This document shows positions 40,226-48,135 of a DNA stretch of 64,000 bases, one piece after another. The notes beneath the pieces are model-generated. The model saw only the letters and a program-made list of their open reading frames with translations, did no database searches and was not told the origin of the DNA. The translations under genes were made by a program, and so were the position numbers. Position 1 is the stretch's first letter; each line of letters opens with the position of its first letter. The stretch comes from Methylobacterium sp. J-076 (GTDB taxonomy: Bacteria > Pseudomonadota > Alphaproteobacteria > Rhizobiales > Beijerinckiaceae): the NCBI RefSeq assembly GCF_022829405.1, contig NZ_JAKSXW010000144.1, positions 1 to 64,000 on the forward strand, in the 5' to 3' direction.

Positions 40226-41544
40226 AAACTGTCCCTGAGCCAGCGGACGACCTTCGGGAGGTACCTGTCCGTCCCGGTCGCGGCGAAGGCGCCGTGTCCG
40301 CGCGGTTCGAAGTATTCGGCGTGGGCGACCTGCGGGTAGACGAGCAGGCCGACCGCCGCCGAGAAGGCGGGTCCCTTGGCCGCCTCGGGCAGGCCGCGGA
40401 TCCCGAGGGGCCGGCCGATCCGGACCTGCCCCTGCATCACCCGCCGGGCGACCTCGGGCAGGCCGACGAGCTGGCTCGCCCCACCCGTGAGCACCACCCG
40501 CCGCCCGGCCTGGGCGGCGAATCCCGCGTTGCGGAGCCGGTCGCGCACCAGCTCCACCACCTCCTCGACCCGCGGCTTGATGATCCGCACCAGCTGCGAG
40601 CGGGGGATGTGGGCGGGGGCGTCGCCCTCCTCCTCGCCCACCCCGTGGACCGCGATCATGTCGCGCTCGTCGGAGGGGGTGGAGAGGGCCGAGCCGTAGA
40701 GGGTCTTCAGCCGCTCCGCTGCCGCCACCCGGGTGGAGAGGCCCCGGGCGATGTCCATGGTGACGTGGTGGCCGCCCACCGCCACCGCGTCGCAATGGAC
40801 GAGGTGGCCGCCGGAGAACACGCCGAAGCTCGTCGTGCCGCCGCCCATGTCCACGACGCAGACGCCCATCTCCGCCTCGTCGTCCACGAGGGCCGACAGG
40901 CCGGCGGCGTAGGGGGTGGCGATCACCGCCTCGACGCCGAGGTGGCAATGCTCGATCGCCAGCATGACGTTGCCCGCGGCGGCGAGCTCGGTGGTGACGA
41001 CGTGCAGGTCGACGCCCAGCGCCTCGCCGATCATGCCCGAGGGGTCGATCACCGCCCCCTGCCCGTCGAGGGCGTAGCCGGTCGGGAGCGCGTGCAGCAC
41101 GGCCCGGCCGTGGCTGACGCCGTGGGCGCTCGCCGTCTCCAGGACCCGCTCCACGTCCGAGCCGGTGACGCTGCCGGAGCGGACGTTGACCCGCGCCTGG
41201 AAATGCTGCGAGGCGAGCCGCCCGCCGGACATGTTCACGATGACCGACTGGACCTCGACCTTGGCCATGCGCTCGGCGGCGTGGACCGCCTGGCGGATGG
41301 CGCCCTCGGCCGCCTCCAGGTCGACGATCGCGCCGCCCTTCAGCCCGAGGGACCGCTGGTGGCCGATCCCGATGATCCGCGCGAGGTGGGTCCGGCCCTT
41401 GAGGGTCGAGAGCGCCTCGGCGGGCTGAAGCTCCGCGATCAGGCAGACCACCTTGCTCGTGCCGATGTCGAGGACCGAGAGGATCGTCGAGCGGCGGCCC
41501 GAGAGCGGCTTCAGACGCGGCGTGAGGCCGTGTTGGCTGTGCAT
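40222..41544 (-). CDS. ftsA: Cell division protein FtsA
   Basis: An actin-like ATPase that anchors FtsZ to the inner membrane. The 440-residue product has the phosphate-1 motif SVLDIGTSKVVCLI near residue 25, the phosphate-2 motif VVDMGGGTTSFGVF near 215 and the adenosine motif VVLTGGASQLVGL near 345. The final amphipathic helix (YLPKVVRWLRDSF) is the membrane target. It starts 59 bp after ftsQ. Confidence 0.95.
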   Translation of the reverse strand: MHSQHGLTPRLKPLSGRRSTILSVLDIGTSKVVCLIAELQPAEALSTLKGRTHLARIIGIGHQRSLGLKGGAIVDLEAAEGAIRQAVHAAERMAKVEVQSVIVNMSGGRLASQHFQARVNVRSGSVTGSDVERVLETASAHGVSHGRAVLHALPTGYALDGQGAVIDPSGMIGEALGVDLHVVTTELAAAGNVMLAIEHCHLGVEAVIATPYAAGLSALVDDEAEMGVCVVDMGGGTTSFGVFSGGHLVHCDAVAVGGHHVTMDIARGLSTRVAAAERLKTLYGSALSTPSDERDMIAVHGVGEEEGDAPAHIPRSQLVRIIKPRVEEVVELVRDRLRNAGFAAQAGRRVVLTGGASQLVGLPEVARRVMQGQVRIGRPLGIRGLPEAAKGPAFSAAVGLLVYPQVAHAEYFEPRGHGAFAATGTDRYLPKVVRWLRDSF

Positions 41545-41603
41545 GAAACGCTACCGGACGCGGAGGACGGGACGGAGGGGGGCGGACGTCGCGGGGCGGG
41601 GCC

Positions 41604-42563
41604 TCATGTCGGGGCCCCCTTCTTCTTCTGTTGCTGCTGCGCCTCGGCGCGGGCGGCGGCGGCTTCCTCGGTCAGGCGCACCACCACCCGGTCGGCCATG
41701 CGCAGGTCGACGGCGATGACGTCCTTCTCCAGGAGGCGCTCGTCGCGCTCCAGCCGCACGAGGCGGGCCAGCGCCCCGGCCGGATCCTCCTCGGGCAGGC
41801 GCACGTCGACGCCGTCGAGCTTGAGGGTCCAGCGGCGGCCGGAGACGTAGGTGCCGGCCTTGATCCGGTCGGCCAGGGGGCCCGCCGCGGTGACGAGGGC
41901 GAGGTATTCGGGCAGCTTGGCGTTGGCGTTCTCGCCCACCACCAGCGGCAGGCTCGCGTAGCGGTCGTCCCGCATGGCGTCGATCACCGTGCCGTCGGCG
42001 GCGATGACGTTGATGACGCCGTCCTTCTGCCACAGGGCGGCGGGCTCCCGCTCGACCTGGGTGATGGCGATGTCGTTGGGGTAGATCTTGCGCACGGAGG
42101 CCTGGGCGATGAGCGGCACCCGCAGGAGCCGCTCCCGCGCCTCGTTCACGTCGAGGAAGGGGACCGAGGAGCGCCAGTCGATCCCGGCGGCGGCGAGCAC
42201 CTCGCGCTCGTACATCCGGGAGATGCCGGTGATCGTCACCCGCTTCACGCCGAAGCCGAACAGGCGGGCGATGACGTCGATGGGGCGGCCCTGCTCCGCC
42301 GTGAAGGCGTCGTAGCGGCCGCTGGCCACGAAGCCGGCGAGCGACAGGGCGGCGAGGGAGGCCGAGACCACGACGAGGCCCGTCCCGCGCGGCATGCGGT
42401 CCCCGAGGGACTGGCCGGCGCGGACCCGCCGCACCGAGAGGGCGCGGGAGGGCAGGCGCGAGGCGAACCGCATGAGCGGGCTTCCCGCGATCCGCGCGGA
42501 GACGCCCGCAGCCCGGGAGGAACCCGGGCTCAGCGATTCAGGGAAGCGTCCTCCACCATCCAT
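41604..42563 (-). CDS. ftsQ: Cell division protein FtsQ
   Basis: A bitopic division protein linking early and late divisome parts. The 319-residue product has a cytoplasmic N-terminus, one membrane span (TGLVVVSASLAALSLAGFVA near residues 61-80), a POTRA domain (VKRVTITGISRMYEREVLAAAG) and the FtsQ beta domain ending in a Lys/Gln-rich tail. The ATG at 42563 overlaps the ddl end by 34 bp; an internal ATG at 42473 has a better Shine-Dalgarno (ggaag, 7 nt) and no overlap, so the true start could be there. Confidence 0.9.
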   Translation of the reverse strand: MDGGGRFPESLSPGSSRAAGVSARIAGSPLMRFASRLPSRALSVRRVRAGQSLGDRMPRGTGLVVVSASLAALSLAGFVASGRYDAFTAEQGRPIDVIARLFGFGVKRVTITGISRMYEREVLAAAGIDWRSSVPFLDVNEARERLLRVPLIAQASVRKIYPNDIAITQVEREPAALWQKDGVINVIAADGTVIDAMRDDRYASLPLVVGENANAKLPEYLALVTAAGPLADRIKAGTYVSGRRWTLKLDGVDVRLPEEDPAGALARLVRLERDERLLEKDVIAVDLRMADRVVVRLTEEAAAARAEAQQQQKKKGAPT

Positions 42564-43450
42564 CGGACGAGCTCACCGAAACTCAGGCCCTCATGGGCCG
42601 CCATATCCGGCACAAGGCTCGTCTGGGTCATGCCGGGTTGCGTGTTGACCTCCAGCACGACCAACGCGCCGGTTCCCCCCGGCGTGTCGTCGTAGCGAAG
42701 GTCGGCACGGCTGACGCCCCGGCAGCCCAGCGCTTGATGCGCCGTTAACGCCAACTCTTGGACGCGCTGGTAAACATTTGGTTTAAGTTCTGCCGGGAGG
42801 ACATGGATCGACCCCCCCGGCGCGTACTTGGCGTCGTAATCGTACCACTCGGTGGCGGCCTTCACCTCGATGACGCCGAGGGGCTTGTCGCCCATCACCC
42901 CACAGGTCAGCTCGCGGCCGGCAATGTAAGGTTCCGCAAGGACTTGGTCGCCGAAGCGCCATTCGTCCGAGGCGAGGATCTGGGGCGGGTGCGAGCGCCC
43001 GTCGCGCACGATGATCACGCCCATCGACGAACCTTCGGCGTTGGGCTTGATCACATAAGGCGGCGGCAGGACGTGGCGGCGCGCGGCCTCCATGCGGTTA
43101 ACGATCATGCCGCCCGGCACGTCGACCCCGGCCGCGCGCATGACGACCTTGGCGCGCTCCTTGTCCATGGCAAGCGCCGAGGCGAGCACGCCGGAATGGG
43201 TGTAGGGAATCCTCAGGATTTCCAGCAGCCCCTGGATCGTGCCGTCCTCCCCGTCCGGCCCGTGCAGGGCGTTGAAGGCGACGTCCGGCCGGAGCCCGGC
43301 GAGCACGGCGGCGATGTCGGGGCCGACATCGATCCGCGTGACGGTGAACCCCTCCCCTTCCAGGGCGTCGGCGCAGGCCTTGCCGGAATTCAGCGAGACC
43401 TCGCGCTCGGAGGAGGTGCCCCCCATCAGGACGGCGACGTGACGGGTCAT
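42530..43450 (-). CDS. ddl: D-alanine:D-alanine ligase
   Basis: Joins two D-alanines for the peptidoglycan stem. The 306-residue ATP-grasp enzyme has HVAVLMGGTSSEREVSL at the N-terminus, FNALHGPDGEDGTIQGLLE near residue 70, the ATP-lid region VIKPNAEGSSMGVII near 135 and the catalytic C-terminal CRGVSRADLRYD...VLEVNTQPGMT. Its ATG overlaps the stop of the upstream PemK-type toxin gene (ATGA), so ddl translation is probably coupled to the toxin. It is the B-type enzyme found in dcw clusters. Confidence 0.94.
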   Translation of the reverse strand: MTRHVAVLMGGTSSEREVSLNSGKACADALEGEGFTVTRIDVGPDIAAVLAGLRPDVAFNALHGPDGEDGTIQGLLEILRIPYTHSGVLASALAMDKERAKVVMRAAGVDVPGGMIVNRMEAARRHVLPPPYVIKPNAEGSSMGVIIVRDGRSHPPQILASDEWRFGDQVLAEPYIAGRELTCGVMGDKPLGVIEVKAATEWYDYDAKYAPGGSIHVLPAELKPNVYQRVQELALTAHQALGCRGVSRADLRYDDTPGGTGALVVLEVNTQPGMTQTSLVPDMAAHEGLSFGELVRWMVEDASLNR

Positions 43451-43857
43451 GGGGTGGGCTCCGGAGAGAGGGACGGGTTCGGAACGCCGGCTGCCGTCCC
43501 GATCATTCCATGGAGGCGGGCATAGACCTCTGCCGCCGTGTCGTGCCGCAGGGCGCCGATGGCCCGCAGGACGCGGGCGGGCTCGATGCAGGCGATCTTC
43601 AAGGGCCGGACGACCGACGGGACGGCGAGACCGGCCGCCGCGAGATCGTCGATTCGGATATCCGTGGCGCGCGCGGTGTTCCGCGCGCTGGTGATCATCG
43701 CGATCCAGACGAAGCCCGACGCCGCCACCGCCGGACCGGAGACGACCAGAGCCGGGCGCCGCTTCTCGGCCAGCCGGTCGGAATACGGGAACGGCACGAC
43801 GACCACCGTGCCGGCCGGAAGGTCGCCGGGGTCAGAGGTCGGCATAGTCTTCGTCAT
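43447..43857 (-). CDS. PemK/MazF-type toxin
   Basis: A 136-residue type II toxin of the PemK/MazF family, ribosome-independent RNases in characterised members. The family pattern is AGTVVVVPFPYSDRLAEKRRPALVVS near residue 15, then FVWIAMITSARN and SVVRPLKIACIEPARVLRAIGAL. An ATG at 43845 would shorten it by four residues. It overlaps its antitoxin by 26 bp upstream and overlaps the ddl start downstream. RNase activity is inferred; no obvious damage is seen. Confidence 0.85.
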   Translation of the reverse strand: MTKTMPTSDPGDLPAGTVVVVPFPYSDRLAEKRRPALVVSGPAVAASGFVWIAMITSARNTARATDIRIDDLAAAGLAVPSVVRPLKIACIEPARVLRAIGALRHDTAAEVYARLHGMIGTAAGVPNPSLSPEPTP

Positions 43858-44065
43858 CGATCGGGCCGCCCCATTCGGTGAAGGCGACGAAGGGGTCCTC
43901 CCCCTCGGCCGGAGCCTTGTCGATCGTCACCCCCTCCGGCGTGATCACGTAACGGAGCCGGTCGCCGGGGCCGATCGACAGCCACTCGCGCACCTCGGCC
44001 GGCAGCACGGTCTGGCTCTTCACCGAGACCTTCGAATACGCCGTCCGGGACGTCTGTGCGGGCAT
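43832..44065 (-). CDS. AbrB/MazE-type antitoxin
   Basis: A 77-residue antitoxin. Residues 10-50 form a swapped-hairpin AbrB/SpoVT DNA-binding domain (KVSVKSQTVLPAEVREWLSIGPGDRLRYVITPEGVTI), and the acidic C-terminus (EGEDPFVAFTEWGGPIDDEDYADL) should wrap the toxin. It starts 25 bp after murB, on the same strand, so it has little room for its own promoter and is probably transcribed with the dcw genes. Confidence 0.87.
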   Translation of the reverse strand: MPAQTSRTAYSKVSVKSQTVLPAEVREWLSIGPGDRLRYVITPEGVTIDKAPAEGEDPFVAFTEWGGPIDDEDYADL

Positions 44066-44090
44066 TGCGGGTGACCGATCGACTTACATC

Positions 44091-45020
44091 TTACCGACTT
44101 ACGGCGTCTGCCTCAACACCGATCCGCTTGATCTCCCAGCGCAGCGCGACGCCGCTGGTCTCGCGGACCCGGCGGCGGACCTCCTCGCCGAGGCCCTCGA
44201 TGTCGGCGGCGGTGGCGCCGCCGCGGTTGATCAGGAAGTTGCAGTGCATCTCGCTGACCTGCGCCCCGCCCCGGGTGAGGCCCCGGCAGCCGGCGGCGTC
44301 GATGAGCTGCCACGCCTTGCCGCCCTCGGGGTTGGCGAAGGTGGAGCCGCCGGTGCGCTCGCGGATCGGCTGGGCGGCCTCCCGGGCGGCGGTGACCCGC
44401 TCCATCTCGGCCTCGATGGCCGCGCGCTCGCCGGGGCGGCCCCGGAACAGGGCGCCCGTGAAGATGACGTCCTCCGGCGCGCCGCTGTGGCGATAAGAGA
44501 AGCCCATCTCGCCGTGGGTGAACCGGCGCAGGCTCCCCCGCCGGTCGATGCCGGTCGCCTCCACGAGCACGTCGGTGGTCTCGCCCCCGTGGGCGCCGGC
44601 ATTCATCCGCAGCGCCCCGCCCACCGAGCCGGGGATGCCGCGGAAGAAGGCGAGCCCGTCGAGGGAGGCTTCCGCCGCCGCCTTGGCGAGGCGCATGTCC
44701 GGCACCGCCGTGCCGGCGCGGATCGTCTCGCCGTCGATGGCGACCGAGCCGAACGCCCTGCCGCCGAGCCGCACCGTGACGCCGGGGATCCCGCCGTCGC
44801 GCACGATCAGGTTCGAGCCGAGGCCGATCACCGTCACCGGCACGCCGGGGTCGAGGGCGGCGAGCAGGGCGGCGAGGTCCTCCTCGTCGGCGGGGGTGAA
44901 CAGCACCTCCGCCGGCCCGCCGACGCGGAACCACGTCAGGTCGGCCAGGGATTGGCCCGCGACCAAGCGGCCCCGGAGGCCGGGCACCGCGGCGCGGAGG
45001 GTGTCGTGAAGCGATGTCAT
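44091..45020 (-). CDS. murB: UDP-N-acetylenolpyruvoylglucosamine reductase
   Basis: The FAD enzyme that reduces UDP-GlcNAc-enolpyruvate to UDP-MurNAc. The 309-residue product has LTWFRVGGPAEVLFTP near residue 28, VIGLGSNLIVRDGGIPG near 63, the FAD-binding FFRGIPGSVGGALRMNAGAHG near 125 and GGSTFANPEGGKAWQLID near 225 (type I MurB). Its ATG overlaps the stop of the DUF559 gene (ATGA). Confidence 0.95.
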   Translation of the reverse strand: MTSLHDTLRAAVPGLRGRLVAGQSLADLTWFRVGGPAEVLFTPADEEDLAALLAALDPGVPVTVIGLGSNLIVRDGGIPGVTVRLGGRAFGSVAIDGETIRAGTAVPDMRLAKAAAEASLDGLAFFRGIPGSVGGALRMNAGAHGGETTDVLVEATGIDRRGSLRRFTHGEMGFSYRHSGAPEDVIFTGALFRGRPGERAAIEAEMERVTAAREAAQPIRERTGGSTFANPEGGKAWQLIDAAGCRGLTRGGAQVSEMHCNFLINRGGATAADIEGLGEEVRRRVRETSGVALRWEIKRIGVEADAVSR

Positions 45021-45562
45021 GCGTGTTCTCCCCCTCTCCCCGCCTGCGGGGAGAGGGTTTTGCCGACCTTGTCGTCGGCGAAACGAGGCGGCAGCCGGGG
45101 GTGAGGGGGCGTGCCGGACGGAGCCCGATCCGGCGGGCCCCCCTCACCTTCGCCCTTCGGGCTCGCCTCGCCCCCGGCAAGGGGGGCTCGGCCCTCTCCC
45201 CGCAGGGGGGGAGAGGGGGGGAGCGCGGCGAGGATCGTGTCGGTCACACCGACGGTGTTGGTCATGATCTCGGCGTTCCAGAAGCGGAGAACGCGATAGC
45301 CCTGGGCCCGCCGCCACGCATCGCGCACGCGATCATGCTCGCTCCCGGCATGCTGGCCGCCGTCCACCTCGACGATCAGCCGCTCGTCCCGGCAGCAGAA
45401 GTCCGCGACGTAACGGCCGATCGTTTCCTGGCGGACGAACTTGAAGCCGGCGAGGCGGCGGTCGCGCAGGCGATACCAGAGGCGACGCTCCGCGTCCGTG
45501 AGGCTCGCGCGCAGGTTCCTCCGGAAATCCCGGCGTTCCGCCTCGACGTCGCCCACCCTCAC
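45017..45562 (-). CDS. DUF559 (PD-(D/E)XK nuclease-like) protein with repeat-encoded tail
   Basis: A 181-residue protein of the DUF559/Vsr-like endonuclease-fold family. The first about 112 residues are the domain: RDFRRNLRASLTDAERRLWYRLRDRRL, GFKFVRQETIGRYVADFCC and LIVEVDGGQHAG, with the likely catalytic D (ADF), E and D (VEVDGGQH). The remaining about 65 residues are low-complexity and are encoded by a family C repeat. The GTG at 45562 overlaps the murC stop (GTGA) and its stop overlaps the murB start (ATGA). Function is unknown; it may be domesticated cargo or a nuclease riding on the dcw operon. Confidence 0.85.
   Translation of the reverse strand: MRVGDVEAERRDFRRNLRASLTDAERRLWYRLRDRRLAGFKFVRQETIGRYVADFCCRDERLIVEVDGGQHAGSEHDRVRDAWRRAQGYRVLRFWNAEIMTNTVGVTDTILAALPPSPPLRGEGRAPLAGGEASPKGEGEGGPPDRAPSGTPPHPRLPPRFADDKVGKTLSPQAGRGGEHA
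45031..45221. repeat. Family C repeat inside the DUF559 gene
   Basis: About 190 bp flanked by CCCTCTCCCCGCCTGCGGGGAGAGGG at the left (45032-45057) and CCCTCTCCCCGCAGGGGGGGAGAGGG at the right. The middle contains GGGGGTGAGGGGGC and its inverted relatives. The element forms the 3' third of the DUF559 reading frame and reads through as SPPLRGEGRAPLAGGEASPKG, a tail type seen where such repeats enter genes. Confidence 0.7.
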
Positions 45563-46962
45563 CCCCGCGCCGCCAGCTCGCCCGGCAGGGCGTAGGCCCA
45601 TTGGGTGATCGTCCCCGCGCCGAGGCACACGACGTAGTCCCCCGGCTTGGCGAGGTCGCCGACGATGCCGGCGAGGTCCTCCGGCTTCTCCAGGGCCCGG
45701 GCGTCCCGGTGGCCGCGGGAGCGCAGGCCGGAGACGAGGCTGTCCCGGTCGAATCCCTCGATCGGCGGCTCGCCCGCGGCGTAGACCGGGGCCACGATCA
45801 CCGTGTCGGCGTCGTTGAAGCAGGTGCAGAAATCGTCGAACAGCGACTGGAGGCGGCTGTAGCGGTGCGGCTGCACCACCGCGATCACCCCGTGCTCCGT
45901 CGAGGCGCGGGCGGCCTTGAGCACCGCCTTGATCTCCACCGGATGGTGCCCGTAATCGTCGAAGATCGTAGCGCCGTTCCACTCGCCCGTGCGGGTGAAA
46001 CGCCGCTTCACGCCGCCGAAGCCCGCCAGCGCGTTGCGGATCGCGTCCGGCTTCACGCCGAGCTCGTGGGCCACCGCCAGCGCCGCCGTCGCGTTGAGGG
46101 CGTTGTGCTTGCCGGGCATCGGCAGGACGAGGTCCTCCATCTCCATCCGGTAGCCCGGACGCCGGTCGCGGATCATCACCCGGAACCGGCTCTGGCCGCC
46201 GCGCAGGTCGACGTCGATCAGGCGCACGTCCGCCTGCGGGTTCTCGCCGTAGGTGATGATCCGCCGGTCCTCGATATGGCCGACGAGGTCCTGCACCACC
46301 GGGTGGTCGGTGCACATCACCGCGAAGCCGTAGAACGGGATGTTGTCGATGAAGCGCCGGAACGCGTCCTTCACCGCCTCGAACGAGCCGAAATGGTCGA
46401 GGTGCTCGGGGTCGATGTTGGTGACGATGGCGACGTCGGCGGGCAGCTTGAGGAAGGTGCCGTCCGATTCGTCGGCCTCCACCACCATCCAGTCGCCCTC
46501 GCCCATCCGGGCGTTGGTGCCGTAGGCGTTGATGATGCCGCCGTTGATGACCGTGGGGTCGAGGTTGCCGGCATCGAGGAGCGTCGCCACCAGCGAGGTG
46601 GTGGTGGTCTTGCCGTGCGTCCCCGCGATGGCGACGCAGGACTTGAACCGCATCAGCTCGGCCAGCATCTCCGCCCGGCGCACGACCGGCAGGCGGCGCT
46701 CGCGGGCGGCCTGAAGCTCGGGGTTGTCCCGGCGGATCGCCGTCGAGACCACGACCAGCCCCGCCTCCTCGACGTTGGCGGCGTCGTGGCCGACGAAGGT
46801 CCGCATGCCCTTGTCGGCGAGCCGGCGGACGTTGGCGTTGTCCGAGGCGTCCGAGCCCTGCACCGTGTAGCCGAGGTTGTGCATCACCTCGGCGATGCCG
46901 GACATGCCGATGCCGCCGATGCCGATGAAGTGGATGGGGCCGAGCTTTTCGGGCAGCTTCAT
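45559..46962 (-). CDS. murC: UDP-N-acetylmuramate--L-alanine ligase
   Basis: Adds L-alanine to UDP-MurNAc. The 467-residue Mur ligase has the nucleotide-sugar domain start IHFIGIGGIGMSGIAEVM, the ATP site AIAGTHGKTTTTSLVATLL near residue 112, ADESDGTFLKLPADVAIVTNIDPEHLDHFG near 165 and DDYGHHPVEIKAVLKAAR near 335. The stop overlaps the DUF559 start. It is 48 bp after murG. Confidence 0.95.
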   Translation of the reverse strand: MKLPEKLGPIHFIGIGGIGMSGIAEVMHNLGYTVQGSDASDNANVRRLADKGMRTFVGHDAANVEEAGLVVVSTAIRRDNPELQAARERRLPVVRRAEMLAELMRFKSCVAIAGTHGKTTTTSLVATLLDAGNLDPTVINGGIINAYGTNARMGEGDWMVVEADESDGTFLKLPADVAIVTNIDPEHLDHFGSFEAVKDAFRRFIDNIPFYGFAVMCTDHPVVQDLVGHIEDRRIITYGENPQADVRLIDVDLRGGQSRFRVMIRDRRPGYRMEMEDLVLPMPGKHNALNATAALAVAHELGVKPDAIRNALAGFGGVKRRFTRTGEWNGATIFDDYGHHPVEIKAVLKAARASTEHGVIAVVQPHRYSRLQSLFDDFCTCFNDADTVIVAPVYAAGEPPIEGFDRDSLVSGLRSRGHRDARALEKPEDLAGIVGDLAKPGDYVVCLGAGTITQWAYALPGELAARG

Positions 46963-47010
46963 GGGGTCAAACCTTCGGTCGCTTGGGCATCCGGCGCCTG
47001 AGATCGGCGA

Positions 47011-48135
47011 TCAGGGATGGGCCGTCGTCGCCAGGACGCATGTGTCGATGACGACCTGGGCCAGCCGCTCGGCGGCATCGTGGATCCCCGCGCTTCTCGC
47101 CGCATCGGCCGCGCGGGTCAATTTCGCCGGGTTCCCGAACAGCGCGACGAGGTCCGCCGCCAGCCGGTCCGGGGTGAAGGCGGATTGCTTCACCGCGATG
47201 GCGGCGTCGATCGCCTCCAGGGTCGCGGCGTTGGCCGCCTGGTCCTGGTCGAGGGCGCCGGGCAGCGGCACGAGGATCGCCGGCCGGCCGATGGCCGCGA
47301 GCTCCGACACCGTCGAGGCCCCCGAGCGGGACACGACGAGGTGGCTCGCCGCCATCCGCGCGGGCAGGTCCTTGAAGAACGGCGCGGCCTCCAGGCCCGC
47401 GAGGCCCATGGCGAGGTAGCGGTTCTGGACGGCGGTCAGGTCCTCGGGGCGGACCTGCTGGGTGATGTGGAGGCGCGCGCGCAGGTCGGCGGGCAGGCGC
47501 TCCACCGCGGGCGGGACGATCTCGCCCATGATCCGGGCGCCCTGGCTGCCGCCGAACACGAGGAGCCGGAGGGCGTCGCCCTCGCCGAGCGCCGGGTAGG
47601 GGGTGCGGGCCGCCGCGATCACCGCGGGCCGGAGGGGGTTGCCCGTATGGATCCGCCTCGCCCCGGCCTTGTCCGGAATGCCCCGGACCTCGCGGAACCC
47701 GGTGGCGATGGTGCGCGCCCCCCGGGCCAGGAAGGCGTTCGCCCGGCCCATCACCGCGTTCTGCTCGTGCAGGACCGTCGGCACCCGCAGGATCTGCCCG
47801 GCGAGCACCGGCGGCACGGTCGGGTAGCCGCCGAAGCCGACGACGGCGGCCGGGTTGATCCGGCGGATCGCCCGGGCCGCGTCGCCGAAGCCCCGCCCTA
47901 GGGTCACGACCGCCGTGGCGCGGCGGAGGAGGTTGCGGCCGGAGGGCGTCGCCGAGCGGATGCTCACCACCTCCGAGGCCGGGAAGCCCGCGGCGATGGA
48001 ATCCACCCGCGCATCCGTGGCCAGCGCCACCCGCACGCCTCGGGCGCGGAGGGCGTGGGCGAGGCTCTCGGCCGGGAAGAGATGGCCGCCGGTGCCGCCC
48101 GCGCAGAGCAGGATCGTGGGCGTGAAGACGGTCAC
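47011..48135 (-). CDS. murG: MurG glycosyltransferase
   Basis: Adds GlcNAc to lipid I to give lipid II at the inner face of the membrane. The 374-residue protein has the GT-B signatures LLCAGGTGGHLFPAESLA near residue 10, FGGYPTVPPVLAG, LHEQNAVMGRANAFLA, VFGGSQGARIMGE near 190 and the donor-site SRSGASTVSELAAIGRP near 265. It starts with GTG at 48135 overlapping the ftsW stop (GTGA). Confidence 0.95.
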   Translation of the reverse strand: MTVFTPTILLCAGGTGGHLFPAESLAHALRARGVRVALATDARVDSIAAGFPASEVVSIRSATPSGRNLLRRATAVVTLGRGFGDAARAIRRINPAAVVGFGGYPTVPPVLAGQILRVPTVLHEQNAVMGRANAFLARGARTIATGFREVRGIPDKAGARRIHTGNPLRPAVIAAARTPYPALGEGDALRLLVFGGSQGARIMGEIVPPAVERLPADLRARLHITQQVRPEDLTAVQNRYLAMGLAGLEAAPFFKDLPARMAASHLVVSRSGASTVSELAAIGRPAILVPLPGALDQDQAANAATLEAIDAAIAVKQSAFTPDRLAADLVALFGNPAKLTRAADAARSAGIHDAAERLAQVVIDTCVLATTAHP

